Origin: Candidatus Nanoarchaeia archaeon
GTDB taxonomy: Archaea; Nanobdellota; Nanobdellia; Woesearchaeales; UBA525
Assembly: GCA_028279755.1 (NCBI GenBank)
Contig: JANQNB010000011.1
Span: 230,711-294,710 of the forward strand
Length of the DNA stretch: 64,000 bases
Reading direction: 5' to 3'
Shown: in pieces, positions 47,653 through 55,796 of the stretch
Layout: each line of letters starts with the position of its first letter
Position numbering within the stretch: position 1 is the first letter of the stretch
Notes under the pieces: generated by a model
Told to the model about the DNA's origin: nothing
The model's database searches: none
Seen by the model: only the letters and a program-made list of their open reading frames with translations
Translations under genes and position numbers: made by a program

Positions 47653-48660
47653 TTATCTGGACATGGGAATCGCAATTGCGACAAGTCGCTTGGGAGGTTC
47701 ACAAACTCCTGCGCTTATGTCTCTTGCTCGTTGTCGACCCTCATACCATCTCCTAGCTGCAGCAGCTCCATACAGGCGAGGGTGCTGCTGCGCGAGTCGA
47801 GTACCGATCTGATTTATGGTATCGACGACCAATTCGTCAATCTTAAGGCCTGGCTGACCGACACGGGTGTAGACATTCGTACAAGGATGCTCTGTCCTCA
47901 ACCAACCACGTCCATCCTGTGTACTAAGACTGTCAAGATCGACCCCACTCACAGCTTTTGTCGTATAGTTCCACGGGCTTGCTGTAAATCGAATTTGATA
48001 CATGCTATCATCCGCGTCAGCCTGGACATACGCGATAGCAGTGACATGGCTCGGAGCGAAGACACGCTGCTTGAGCGGCGATCGTCCGAGCAGCGTCCTC
48101 ACAGCACGCATTTCCCGATCATGCAGTAGTTTGCCTTTCGTCGCTGCAGCTCGTACTTCCCGCATAATCTCGTCCTGGAAAGAAGGACCATCGGCACCAG
48201 GGAGCTGATCCGTATTCACCAGCTCGACAACATAATCTATCGCCATCTTTGCATGCGCTTCAAGCATGGGCATCGGCAGCTGGGGATTCTCGGCTTCAAC
48301 ACCAAGCACTTCAAGGAGCTCCGCCTCAAGCATCGTAGCACCTGATTGTGCTTCAGTGAATTCAGCGGAGACGCTCACATCGACAGCTTGGATACCAAGA
48401 TAATCGAGTCTGCCCTGAACTTCAGGCCAGAGGCGATCGGCGAAGGCCTTAGCCGCTGCTAGCCCCAGCACATCTGTTCGTTCGTCATACAACATCGCTC
48501 GATTGTGCGCAAGCTGGCGCTGGATTTCAATCTGCGACGATGACGTCAGGTTGTGCCTTTTCGATGTTACATCACGAAACACACGAGAACGAGGCCCTGA
48601 AACAGTCGGATGTTGTCGCCGACGCGCTTTCATCCTATCACTCATCCAAGATTTTGCCAT
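47653..48660 (-). CDS. Uncharacterised protein, 335 residues
   Basis: No recognised domain. Basic N-terminus (MKARRRQHPTVSGPRSR), then a helical region with EFTEAQSGATMLEAELLEVLG, a beta-rich middle (HVTAIAYVQADADDSMYQIRF) and a basic C-terminus. The ATG at 48660 has a strong GGAGGG ribosome site (48666-48671), unlike the leaderless genes around it. It looks soluble. A phage- or mobile-element-like origin is possible but I see no supporting gene nearby. Confidence 0.75.
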   Translation of the reverse strand: MAKSWMSDRMKARRRQHPTVSGPRSRVFRDVTSKRHNLTSSSQIEIQRQLAHNRAMLYDERTDVLGLAAAKAFADRLWPEVQGRLDYLGIQAVDVSVSAEFTEAQSGATMLEAELLEVLGVEAENPQLPMPMLEAHAKMAIDYVVELVNTDQLPGADGPSFQDEIMREVRAAATKGKLLHDREMRAVRTLLGRSPLKQRVFAPSHVTAIAYVQADADDSMYQIRFTASPWNYTTKAVSGVDLDSLSTQDGRGWLRTEHPCTNVYTRVGQPGLKIDELVVDTINQIGTRLAQQHPRLYGAAAARRWYEGRQRARDISAGVCEPPKRLVAIAIPMSR

Positions 48661-48820
48661 TATATCCCTCCTATGATCTTTCGTTTATGTGGAGAAAAAT
48701 AACAATATAAAAAATCTCTTATTTGTAACCACTATAAAATGGGGTTGATTCCGTGTCCTCTCTGAATACGCAGTAATCTCACAGTAAGCTTTATAAAAGG
48801 CTCCTAGTTTTCGCGGCTCC

Positions 48821-49336
48821 ATGGCAAAACTACGCAAAGCGAGCGCGTATCGCAAGGTCGAGCGTCCGTACACGCGGAAGTCGAAATATCGGGCCAAGAG
48901 CTTCGTGCGAGCGAATCCGCACAACCTCGTGGTCAAGTTCGACATGGGCAATCCCAAGAAGACCTTCCCGCATGTCGTGCAGCTCGTGTGCAAGGAACCA
49001 GTGCAGATCAGGCACAACGCGCTCGAAGCCGCGCGCAAGAGCGCGAACAAGCTGCTCGAGACCAAGCTCGGCAAGAACGCCTATCATTTCAAGATCAAGA
49101 GCTATCCGCATCACGTGCTGCGTGAGAATCCGCTAGCTAGCGGCGCTGGCGCTGACCGTATGAGCACTGGCATGAAGATGAGCTTCGGCAAGAGCATTGG
49201 CCTCGCAGCGCAGGTCAAGAAAGGACAAGCAATTCTCGAAGTGCACTGCGAAGAGAAGGACCTGCCGACAGCGCAGCTGGCGTGCAAGCGCGCCAATCAC
49301 AAATTTGCGTGCCCGACCCAGATCGTGGTCAAGTGA
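48821..49336 (+). CDS. rpl10e: Large-subunit ribosomal protein L10e (uL16)
   Basis: Archaeal uL16 of 171 residues, an essential 50S protein near the peptidyl transferase centre. Landmarks: MAKLRKASAYRKVERPYTRK, FDMGNPKKTFPHVVQLV and MSTGMKMSFGKSIGLAAQVKKG. TTTATAAAA at 48788-48797 gives a leaderless ATG at 48821. Convergent with the downstream GTPase gene (2-bp gap). Confidence 0.97.
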   Translation: MAKLRKASAYRKVERPYTRKSKYRAKSFVRANPHNLVVKFDMGNPKKTFPHVVQLVCKEPVQIRHNALEAARKSANKLLETKLGKNAYHFKIKSYPHHVLRENPLASGAGADRMSTGMKMSFGKSIGLAAQVKKGQAILEVHCEEKDLPTAQLACKRANHKFACPTQIVVK

Positions 49337-49338
49337 TC

Positions 49339-50304
49339 TTAGAGAAAATCGCTCTCGAATAGTTTTGTGATCTCTTTCTTCACATCGTCAGCTGATGTGC
49401 AGGCCTGGCGCGTGAACTTCTTCACAATTTCCTCGTCGAGGATGTCGGTCTTGCTCAGGTAGAGGATGATGTCCTTGCCGTACTTCTTGAGTTCTTTCTC
49501 GAGCCGTTCCTGGTCCTCGAGCGGATACGGTTCTGTCAGGTCATAGATGTAGATGATCACGTGCGCCGCGTACTTCATGGCGAGATATGCTTGCTGTTCG
49601 ATCGGGTTCATCTTCTCTGGCCGCGCCAATGTTCCGGGCGTGTCGATGCATTGGATCGTGTTGTGCCGGTACACGAACGAGCCGGCATTCAGCGTTTTCG
49701 TTGTGAACGCGTACGCCTTGGTCTCAGCCTTGCTGCCAGTGAGCTTGTTCAGCAGGGTCGACTTGCCGACATTGGGAAAGCCAGCGATCGCCACGGTGAA
49801 CAAGTCGGGCTTGATTGCAGGATAGCCTTTCATGATCTTCCTGGATTGCTCGAGATAGCGCAAGTCCTTCTCCAGGCGTTTCACAACAGAACTGATCCTG
49901 CCGATCGCCTGCCGTTTCAGGCTGAGCAAGCGATCCTTGCTGCCTGCACGGCTGTACTGCCTGGCGAAGTCGTTCGCAAGCTGTCGCACATTCTTCACAG
50001 CTGTGGCAACACTGGCCAGGCCACCTCGCAGGCGCTCTGGGTCAAGCGTGGCCTGCAGCAGGTGCTGGTAGAGCTCTGGCAGGGCCTCGAGGTTCGGAAA
50101 CTCCTTCGGAATCCGGGACAGACTCTTGCCCAAGGCCTCTGCCATCTTCTTCAGGCGCTGCTGCTCAGCCTTCACCTGTCGATCGAGGGCTTCGCCTTTG
50201 CGAAGCTTGCGCTTGAACTCGCTTGCTTGCTTGGCTGCGTGCTTGATCGCCTGATCGAGATAGTCCTGCGGCGCATCGACCACAGGCAGGGTTTGGAAGT
50301 TCAT
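49339..50304 (-). CDS. NOG1-like ribosome-biogenesis GTPase
   Basis: GTPase of 321 residues of the NOG1/Obg group. Helical N-terminal domain (residues 1-160), then the G domain: G1 AGFPNVGKSTLL, G2 region TKTLNAG, G3 DTPGTLARPE, G4 SKTD (a variant of NKxD), G5-like TSADDVKK. NOG1 proteins act in large-subunit assembly; being next to L10e and S6e agrees. TTTATAAAG at 50325-50333 predicts a leaderless ATG at 50304 rather than 50319. Shares its upstream region with the divergent S6e gene. Confidence 0.94.
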   Translation of the reverse strand: MNFQTLPVVDAPQDYLDQAIKHAAKQASEFKRKLRKGEALDRQVKAEQQRLKKMAEALGKSLSRIPKEFPNLEALPELYQHLLQATLDPERLRGGLASVATAVKNVRQLANDFARQYSRAGSKDRLLSLKRQAIGRISSVVKRLEKDLRYLEQSRKIMKGYPAIKPDLFTVAIAGFPNVGKSTLLNKLTGSKAETKAYAFTTKTLNAGSFVYRHNTIQCIDTPGTLARPEKMNPIEQQAYLAMKYAAHVIIYIYDLTEPYPLEDQERLEKELKKYGKDIILYLSKTDILDEEIVKKFTRQACTSADDVKKEITKLFESDFL

Positions 50305-50354
50305 AACGAGGAGAAGCACGGTAACCTTTATAAATGGTTCCGTGTTTGCAAGCC

Positions 50355-50420
50355 CTGCTGAGCCACCTCAAAGGGTGCAGCGCTCCGTGAGACGCTGCTT
50401 GGGCTCGGGAGGCACGGACA
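50355..50420 (+). promoter_or_regulatory. Structured leader of the S6e gene
   Basis: If the TTTATAAAT box near 50325-50334 drives S6e, the leader is about 66 nt. It can fold as GCAGCG (50371-50376) with CGCTGC (50389-50394 approx.), within a GCCC/GGGC frame, just before the GGGAGG ribosome site. Most other ribosomal genes here look leaderless. Confidence 0.45.
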
Positions 50421-51038
50421 ATGGCAATCAAACTGAATATCGGCGACCCGAAAAGCAAGAAGACAGTACAGCTCGAGCTTGACGAGCAGAATTCTCAGGG
50501 CCTGATGGGCAAGCAGATCGGCAACACCTTCAAAGGCGAGCTTGTCGACAAGCCAGGCTACGAGTTTGAGATTACCGGCGGGAGCGACAAGGCCGGCTTT
50601 CCGATGCGCAACGATGTCGAGGGCGACCAGCGCAAGCGCGTCCTGATCACGACGAGCGTCGGCAATAGGAAGCGGCGCAAAGGCATGCGACTGCGACGCA
50701 CTGTCGCAGGAAACACGATCGGCGCGACAACCGTGCAGGTGAACGCGAAGATCGTGAAGCAAGGCAAAGGACCGCTTGTGGAAGAGAAGAAGGAAGAGGC
50801 TGCAGAAAAACCTGCTGAGGCTCCGAAGGAAGAGAAAAAGGAGGAAGCTCAGGAAGAGTCAAAGCCTGAGGCAGAAGCTCCGAAGAAAGATGTGAAGGAA
50901 GAGAAAGCCGAAGCTCCTGAGAAGAAGCCAGAGCAAGCTGACGAGAAGCCGAAGGAAGAAGCCAAGCCTGACGAGAAAGCAGAAGCGCCAAAGGAAGACA
51001 TTCCAAAGGATGCTGCTGAGGATAAGCCTGAGAAATAA
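50421..51038 (+). CDS. rps6e: Small-subunit ribosomal protein S6e with acidic tail
   Basis: eS6 of 205 residues. The conserved core covers residues 1-120: MAIKLNIGDPKSKKTVQLEL, LMGKQIGNTFKGE, DKAGFPMRNDVEG, RKRVLITTSVGNRKRRKG. The last ~85 residues are a low-complexity Lys/Glu/Ala/Pro tail (EEKKEEAAEKPAEAPKEEK) not found in most archaeal S6e proteins. A GGGAGG ribosome site precedes the ATG. Its stop abuts that of the convergent membrane gene (TAA|TTA). Confidence 0.96.
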   Translation: MAIKLNIGDPKSKKTVQLELDEQNSQGLMGKQIGNTFKGELVDKPGYEFEITGGSDKAGFPMRNDVEGDQRKRVLITTSVGNRKRRKGMRLRRTVAGNTIGATTVQVNAKIVKQGKGPLVEEKKEEAAEKPAEAPKEEKKEEAQEESKPEAEAPKKDVKEEKAEAPEKKPEQADEKPKEEAKPDEKAEAPKEDIPKDAAEDKPEK

Positions 51039-51506
51039 TTATTTTTTCTTGAGCATTTTTTTGAGATCGTTCCATAGCCCGTGCACGATGTCGAGGACAC
51101 CAGGCTCGTAGCCTTGTGCAGCATACTTCACGATCTGGGTAAAGGTAACAAGAGCGACGAGCCAGAACGGGAGCACGCTCATGAACGGACGCGGGATCCC
51201 CATCCAGAGAAAGACAAGAATCTGGATAGCCGCGCCGAGTGTCGTCGGCACCAGGTTCCCGAGCACTTGACGACGAAACGGAGAAGTGCCACGTCGGGCA
51301 AGGTGCTCGCCCAGCTTCGGAAAGAGAAGATTCAGGACAAGACTGAACACCAGGCGGAATACAGCTGCACCCCACACCCAGATGCCAGTTCCGACCCAGT
51401 TGATGAGCAGAACCGCAAAGGCCATTGCAAAACCGGCGAGTCCAGTCTCGATATTGAAATAAGGTGAAGAGAACCTGATCAGACGGTACTTGCTCAGCTT
51501 TGCCAT
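51039..51506 (-). CDS. Uncharacterised membrane protein, 155 residues
   Basis: Membrane protein with about four hydrophobic helices (GLAGFAMAFAVLLINWVG, GAAVFRLVFSLVLNLLF, LVPTTLGAAIQILVFLWMG, LPFWLVALVTFTQIV) and a C-terminal soluble tail ending LKKMLKKK. No family recognised. A TTTATATAG box at about 51527-51536 fits the ATG at 51506. Divergent from argS. Confidence 0.8.
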   Translation of the reverse strand: MAKLSKYRLIRFSSPYFNIETGLAGFAMAFAVLLINWVGTGIWVWGAAVFRLVFSLVLNLLFPKLGEHLARRGTSPFRRQVLGNLVPTTLGAAIQILVFLWMGIPRPFMSVLPFWLVALVTFTQIVKYAAQGYEPGVLDIVHGLWNDLKKMLKKK

Positions 51507-51579
51507 GAGCAAAAAAGAAAAACACTACTATATAAAACCAGAGTAAGTTTTATTAAGCCTGATCGAGTCGAAGACGACA

Positions 51580-53289
51580 ATGGAACTCAAAGAACGAGTG
51601 GCAGAGAAGCTCACGACAGAGCTCAAACAGGAAAAAGAGCTCGTGACCGCACTCCTCGAAGTGCCGCCAGACGAGAAACTGGGAGATTTCGCATTCCCGT
51701 GTTTCAGTTTCGCGAAAGCGCAGCAGAAAGCGCCGGCGCAAATCGCTGAAGAGTTCGCGAAAGCCGTCCAGCTGGACGATCTCATCGTCGAAGTGGCAGT
51801 GAAGGGCCCCTATCTCAACCTCTTCCTGAACAAGGAACGGGTTGTGAAGGAGACTGTCAGCGAGATCGTTGACCAGGGCGAGAAATACGGCACTGGCGAC
51901 AAGCAGCAAGACAAGGTCATGGTGGAATACAGCCAGCCGAACAGCCACAAAGCATTCCACGTCGGCCACTTGCGAGGCACGAGCATCGGCGAAGCCTTAT
52001 CAAGAATTCTCCGGCACGCTGGCTACGAAGTCGTGCAGACAAACTATTCCGGCGACACGGGCATGCACGTCGCGAAGTGGATCTGGTGCTATCAGAAATA
52101 TCACGACGGGGAAGAGCCGCCGAAAGAGGGAAAGCTCGGCAAGTGGCTCGCATCGTTCTATGTCGAGGCAGTGCAGAAGCTCGAAGCGCAGCCAGAGCTT
52201 GAAGAGGAAGTCCGCCAGCTGAATCTGAAGCTCGACGAGGGAAAAGACGAACAGCTCATGGCACTCTGGGAGAAGACGCGGCAGTGGAGCATCGACGAGT
52301 TCAACGAGATCTATGCAGAGCTCGGCGCGCATTTCGACTACTGGTTCTGGGAACGGGCAATGGAAGAACGAGGAAAAGAAGCCAGTAAGGACTTGCTGCA
52401 CAAAGGAGTGGCAAAAGAGAGTGATGGCGCGATCATCATGGATCTCGAGGAATACGGCCTCGGCATCTGGGTCTTGCTACGCGACGACGGAACCCCGTTG
52501 TACAGCGCGAAAGACCTCACGCTCGCCGAGGAGAAATTCAGGAAATACAAGATCGATAAATCCATCCACGTCGTGGGCAAGGATCAGGAACTGTACTTCA
52601 AGCAGTTGTTCAAGACTCTCGAGCTCTGGGGCTTCAAGCAAGCAGAGAAATGCTTCCACCTAAGCTATGAGCTCGTTCGGCTGCCGGAAGGGAAGATGTC
52701 CTCGAGAACCGGACAGAATGTTCTCTATACCGACTTGCGGGACGAGGTGTTCGCACACACGGAAAAAGAGATCCGCAAGCGCCACGACGACTGGGATGAC
52801 ACACAAGTGCAAGCTGTGGTGAAGGCTGTCGGCGTCTGCGCCCTGAAGTTCGAGATGATCCATCGCGATCACAACAAGAACATCATCTTCGACGCTGCCA
52901 AGGTGTGCGATTTCGAAGGCGATACCGGCCCGTACATCCAGTACACGCACGCGCGCTGCAACAGCATCCTGAAGAAGCTCGGGAAGCCGCCAAGCGTTGA
53001 GGGTGCAGTGTTCACGAGCGCGACCAGCGAGCACGAATACGCGCTGGTGAAGAAGCTCGCAGCATTCCCTGCAGTGATCACGCAGGTAGCTGACGCATTG
53101 TATCCAGAGCATCTCGCAAAATACGTGCTCGAGCTTGCGAAAGTGTTCAACAAATTCTATCACGAATGCCAGGTCGTGGACGAGAGCGCAGAGGTCGAGA
53201 ATGCGCGCGCATTGCTTGTTGATGCAAGCAGGACCGTATTGCAGCGAAGCCTTATCCTGCTCGGCATCGAAGCGCCGGAACAGATGTGA
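51580..53289 (+). CDS. argS: Arginyl-tRNA synthetase
   Basis: Charges tRNA-Arg; 569 residues. Class I motifs: HVGH in AFHVGHLRGTSIG and KMSS in EGKMSSRTGQNV. The N-terminal domain (residues 1-100) and the DALR anticodon-binding C-terminal domain (YALVKKLAAFPAVI onward) are complete. The start ATG at 51580 lies about 28 nt after a TTTTATTAA box. tRNA-Arg(TCG) is also in the window. Its stop codon abuts that of the convergent zinc-finger gene (TGA|TCA). Confidence 0.97.
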   Translation: MELKERVAEKLTTELKQEKELVTALLEVPPDEKLGDFAFPCFSFAKAQQKAPAQIAEEFAKAVQLDDLIVEVAVKGPYLNLFLNKERVVKETVSEIVDQGEKYGTGDKQQDKVMVEYSQPNSHKAFHVGHLRGTSIGEALSRILRHAGYEVVQTNYSGDTGMHVAKWIWCYQKYHDGEEPPKEGKLGKWLASFYVEAVQKLEAQPELEEEVRQLNLKLDEGKDEQLMALWEKTRQWSIDEFNEIYAELGAHFDYWFWERAMEERGKEASKDLLHKGVAKESDGAIIMDLEEYGLGIWVLLRDDGTPLYSAKDLTLAEEKFRKYKIDKSIHVVGKDQELYFKQLFKTLELWGFKQAEKCFHLSYELVRLPEGKMSSRTGQNVLYTDLRDEVFAHTEKEIRKRHDDWDDTQVQAVVKAVGVCALKFEMIHRDHNKNIIFDAAKVCDFEGDTGPYIQYTHARCNSILKKLGKPPSVEGAVFTSATSEHEYALVKKLAAFPAVITQVADALYPEHLAKYVLELAKVFNKFYHECQVVDESAEVENARALLVDASRTVLQRSLILLGIEAPEQM

Positions 53290-53451
53290 TCATTTCTGCT
53301 TCTTTTCGTGCTGTTTCTCACGCCAGGAACGCAGTCTCTCGAGGCAGTCGTCACAATAGAGGGTTTCGCTCTTCCCTACAAGGCGTTTACCGCAATTCCT
53401 GCATTTAGAGATGACTTTATACCCAGAAATCTTCTGAAAGTGTCTTGTCAC
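53290..53451 (-). CDS. Small zinc-finger protein
   Basis: Short protein of 53 residues (from GTG 53451) with CRNCGKRLVGKSETLYCDDC, a four-Cys zinc finger, and basic ends. GGGAG lies before the GTG, and TTATAAATC at 53487-53495 is a suitable promoter. An upstream in-frame extension to 53607 crosses the divergent helicase gene's start and is rejected. Could bind RNA or act as an adaptor; function unknown. Confidence 0.75.
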   Translation of the reverse strand: MTRHFQKISGYKVISKCRNCGKRLVGKSETLYCDDCLERLRSWREKQHEKKQK

Positions 53452-53562
53452 GGTTGTCTCCCATGAAAACAGAAAGAATGCCGGATTTATAACACTTCCG
53501 ACGGTAAAACGAAAGTTTTCCGGCTGGGAAAACATAAAAGGAACAGCGGATTCATCCAAGAC

Positions 53563-54225
53563 ATGAAGCTGGAGAAACGCAAAGCGAAGATACCCACGAG
53601 TATCCACTCACTCTTGGAACGACGCGGCTTTGCAGAACTGCGACCTGCGCAATGGAAAGCGATCGACGCAGGCCTGTTCGACGACAAGAATCTCTTAGTC
53701 TGCACGCCAACAGCATCAGGAAAAACCCTTGTCGGCGAGTTCGCAGCCTTGAACGCGGTGCTGCACGACAAGGGGAAAGCGGTCTATGTCGTTCCCTTGC
53801 GCGCCCTGGCGTCGGAAAAACATAAGCAGTTCACGAAAGACTATCCCAATCTGAAGATCGCACTGACGTCAGGCGATGTCGACAGCGCTGACAGCTATCT
53901 CTCGCGCTATGACGTCATCATAACAACCTCTGAGAAGCTCGATTCGCTCATCAGACACCGGACGCCCTGGCTCACGAGCGTGAAAACGCTTGTGCTCGAC
54001 GAGATCCACCTGCTGAACGACGCGTCGCGCGGACCGACCCTCGAAGTCCTGATCACGCTGATGCGGAGCTTCCTGCCGAAACTGCAAGTCATCGGTCTCA
54101 GCGCGACGATCGGAAACCCGCACGAGCTTGCCGACTGGATGGACGCTGCATTGATCCTTGACGAATGGCGCCCCGTCAGGCTGGACAAGGGCGTGTATCT
54201 CGAAGGAAAAATCGAATTTGTTTAG
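53563..54225 (+). CDS. Half-helicase: RecA1 domain of a Ski2/Hel308-type DEAD helicase
   Basis: Protein of 220 residues with motifs of the first RecA domain only: Q motif region (FAELRPAQWKAID), I (CTPTASGKTLVGE), Ia (VVPLRALASEKH), II (LVLDEIHLLND), III (VIGLSATIGNP). It ends at LDKGVYLEGKIEFV, where full-length Hel308-type enzymes continue into RecA2, so motifs IV-VI and the HhH/ratchet are missing. No continuation exists on this strand because the stop is shared with a convergent gene (TTAG). It could be a genuine ATPase fragment or a truncated gene. ATG 53563 follows an ACATAAAAG box. Confidence 0.87.
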   Translation: MKLEKRKAKIPTSIHSLLERRGFAELRPAQWKAIDAGLFDDKNLLVCTPTASGKTLVGEFAALNAVLHDKGKAVYVVPLRALASEKHKQFTKDYPNLKIALTSGDVDSADSYLSRYDVIITTSEKLDSLIRHRTPWLTSVKTLVLDEIHLLNDASRGPTLEVLITLMRSFLPKLQVIGLSATIGNPHELADWMDAALILDEWRPVRLDKGVYLEGKIEFV

Positions 54226-54590
54226 AAATTCAGGTTCTTCGCGAACTGCCCGATCAGGAAGAGCTCTTTCTCCTGGCCGCTCAGGCTGTACACGATGCCT
54301 AGAATGACCCATATCAGAATGAGCAACTGGCCCAAGGGCAGGATGATGAACCATCCGATGAAGGGCAAGATGCTTCCAACGACCCCGATGATGATCGATA
54401 CGATCAGAAGGATGATCCCCTGCTTTACGTGGAACTTCGCGAAGTTGTTCTTCTTCATCTTCTCATCAGCAAAGTACCAGATGATACCAATGAGCAGATA
54501 CGCGAGCAAGGCACAGACCTTGCCGTCTTCAACTTGGTTGCCGGCAGCCTTCGCCGGCTTCGCCGCCTTCGCAGCTTTCTTCTTAGCCAT
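54222..54590 (-). CDS. DUF4870/Tic20-like membrane protein
   Basis: Protein of 122 residues with an Ala/Lys-rich N-terminus and three hydrophobic helices. VCALLAYLLIGIIWYFADE followed by FAKFHVKQGIILLIV is typical of the DUF4870 group. Its stop overlaps that of the convergent helicase gene by 4 nt. The function of the family is unknown; membrane insertion factors have been suggested for relatives. Confidence 0.86.
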   Translation of the reverse strand: MAKKKAAKAAKPAKAAGNQVEDGKVCALLAYLLIGIIWYFADEKMKKNNFAKFHVKQGIILLIVSIIIGVVGSILPFIGWFIILPLGQLLILIWVILGIVYSLSGQEKELFLIGQFAKNLNF

Positions 54591-54654
54591 TCAACACCAC
54601 CCCGAATATGATAAGAGAGAAAGGAGAAAGGGAGTTTAAAAAAGTATTGGTGTC

Positions 54655-54942
54655 TTAGCTCACCCACACCATCCTGTTGCCAGCCCAACACCAGGTGCCC
54701 CATTCCGCGTCCCCTGTGTGCGGATTGGTCCCCCTGACTTTCGAGCTGCTGCAGTGGGTCCCAGCCATGCCGACAACATTGCCCTCTTCGTCAAGGACAA
54801 GATCGTCAGCTGTAAGTGGTTCAGCCACAGACGCTGCATGATCACCATTTAATACAATGGCTGTGACGCCAACGATCGCAACGAGCGCGACGAGCGCGAC
54901 GACTGTCAAATTCAACGTGTACAATTGGTCTGGTTTTTTCAT
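54655..54942 (-). CDS. Small exported/anchored protein
   Basis: Protein of 95 residues: MKKPDQLYTLNLTVV starts an N-terminal membrane helix of about 22 residues, followed by a short extracellular part with two Cys (AGTHCSSSKVRG, WGTWCWAGNRMVWVS). No family recognised. It lies 9 nt downstream of the dockerin-repeat gene on the same strand and is probably co-transcribed, so a surface role is likely. It may be a pilin-like or stalk subunit. Confidence 0.75.
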   Translation of the reverse strand: MKKPDQLYTLNLTVVALVALVAIVGVTAIVLNGDHAASVAEPLTADDLVLDEEGNVVGMAGTHCSSSKVRGTNPHTGDAEWGTWCWAGNRMVWVS

Positions 54943-54951
54943 AGTATCACC

Positions 54952-55581
54952 TCAATCATCATCAGATTCCTCGAGATCGTTTGGAATACCGAGTCGTTGC
55001 GTGGTCGTGATCCCTTGCCCGACAAGGTTCTGTGCGCTCACGTCTGGATTGTCATAGTTGTAGATCAGTGATGTGAAGATCGTGAGGTCGTCGCTGCATA
55101 CAAGGCCATCGCCATTCAGGTCGCAGACATAATCGCCAGTGCAGTGCGCGTCGCCATACAGCACGTCACGGAGGAAGAGCGGATCATCACGGTCGATGAT
55201 GCGGTTGTGATTGTAGTCATACACGCGCACGACGAGGAGATTGAACAATTCCTGGTCAAGCGAGTCGATAAAGCCGTCATCGTTCAGGTCGCAATCCATC
55301 GCGTTGCAGTCCGCAGCGCCAGAGAGCACATCCATGTAGTCGTAGAAGTTTAACATGTTGTCTTGGTTGAAGTCAAAGGAAGCATAGTTGAATTGCTGGC
55401 CAACAGGCACGCAGTCGGCACCATAGTCGACAGCTCGTCCCACGTTCTGCGGCGCGCTGACTGTAACGGGCTCGATCGCGCCGGGCGTCAACTCGACGAC
55501 CATGAGCACGACAGCGATGATCGCCACAAGTCCAACTACTCCGGTCGAGAGGGTCATCCGACTCTCTTGATCTACCTGCAT
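54952..55581 (-). CDS. Dockerin/EF-hand repeat surface protein
   Basis: Membrane-anchored exported protein of 209 residues. After the N-terminal helix (GVVGLVAIIAVVLMVVE) are four calcium-binding loops of the dockerin type I pattern: FDFNQDNMLNFYD, CDLNDDGFIDSLD, YDYNHNRIIDRDD, CDLNGDGLVCSDD. They are grouped in two pairs as in dockerins. The likely partner domain (cohesin) is not recognised in the window. It starts at ATG 55581 with an AGGTGA site and has an operator-like inverted repeat at its promoter. Confidence 0.87.
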   Translation of the reverse strand: MQVDQESRMTLSTGVVGLVAIIAVVLMVVELTPGAIEPVTVSAPQNVGRAVDYGADCVPVGQQFNYASFDFNQDNMLNFYDYMDVLSGAADCNAMDCDLNDDGFIDSLDQELFNLLVVRVYDYNHNRIIDRDDPLFLRDVLYGDAHCTGDYVCDLNGDGLVCSDDLTIFTSLIYNYDNPDVSAQNLVGQGITTTQRLGIPNDLEESDDD

Positions 55582-55647
55582 CGTGTCACCTGGGAAAAGA
55601 GTTTGCGTTGTCGCTGCAGTGTCATCGATAGGATAAACACACGCGTT

Positions 55648-55689
55648 GGTATATCTAGGTATACGAATTTGTATACTTGTTTATAAAAG
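55648..55689 (-). promoter_or_regulatory. Promoter and candidate operator of the dockerin operon
   Basis: TTTTATAAAC (minus strand, about 55680-55688) is a TATA box. Between it and the predicted start at about 55657 lies GTATAC (55659-55664) GAATTT GTATAC (55671-55676), with a related GGTATAT nearby at 55648-55654. A repressor binding here would block transcription. The adjacent TrmB gene is the obvious candidate. Confidence 0.55.
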
Positions 55690-55796
55690 TTTCGCTATGA
55701 GTATATAAATGACATCGAACTTCAACCCACTCGACAGAGTCGAGCGACCAGAATCCTCAGATTCTACGCTTAAAGTCCTATGATTTGCGCGTTGCG

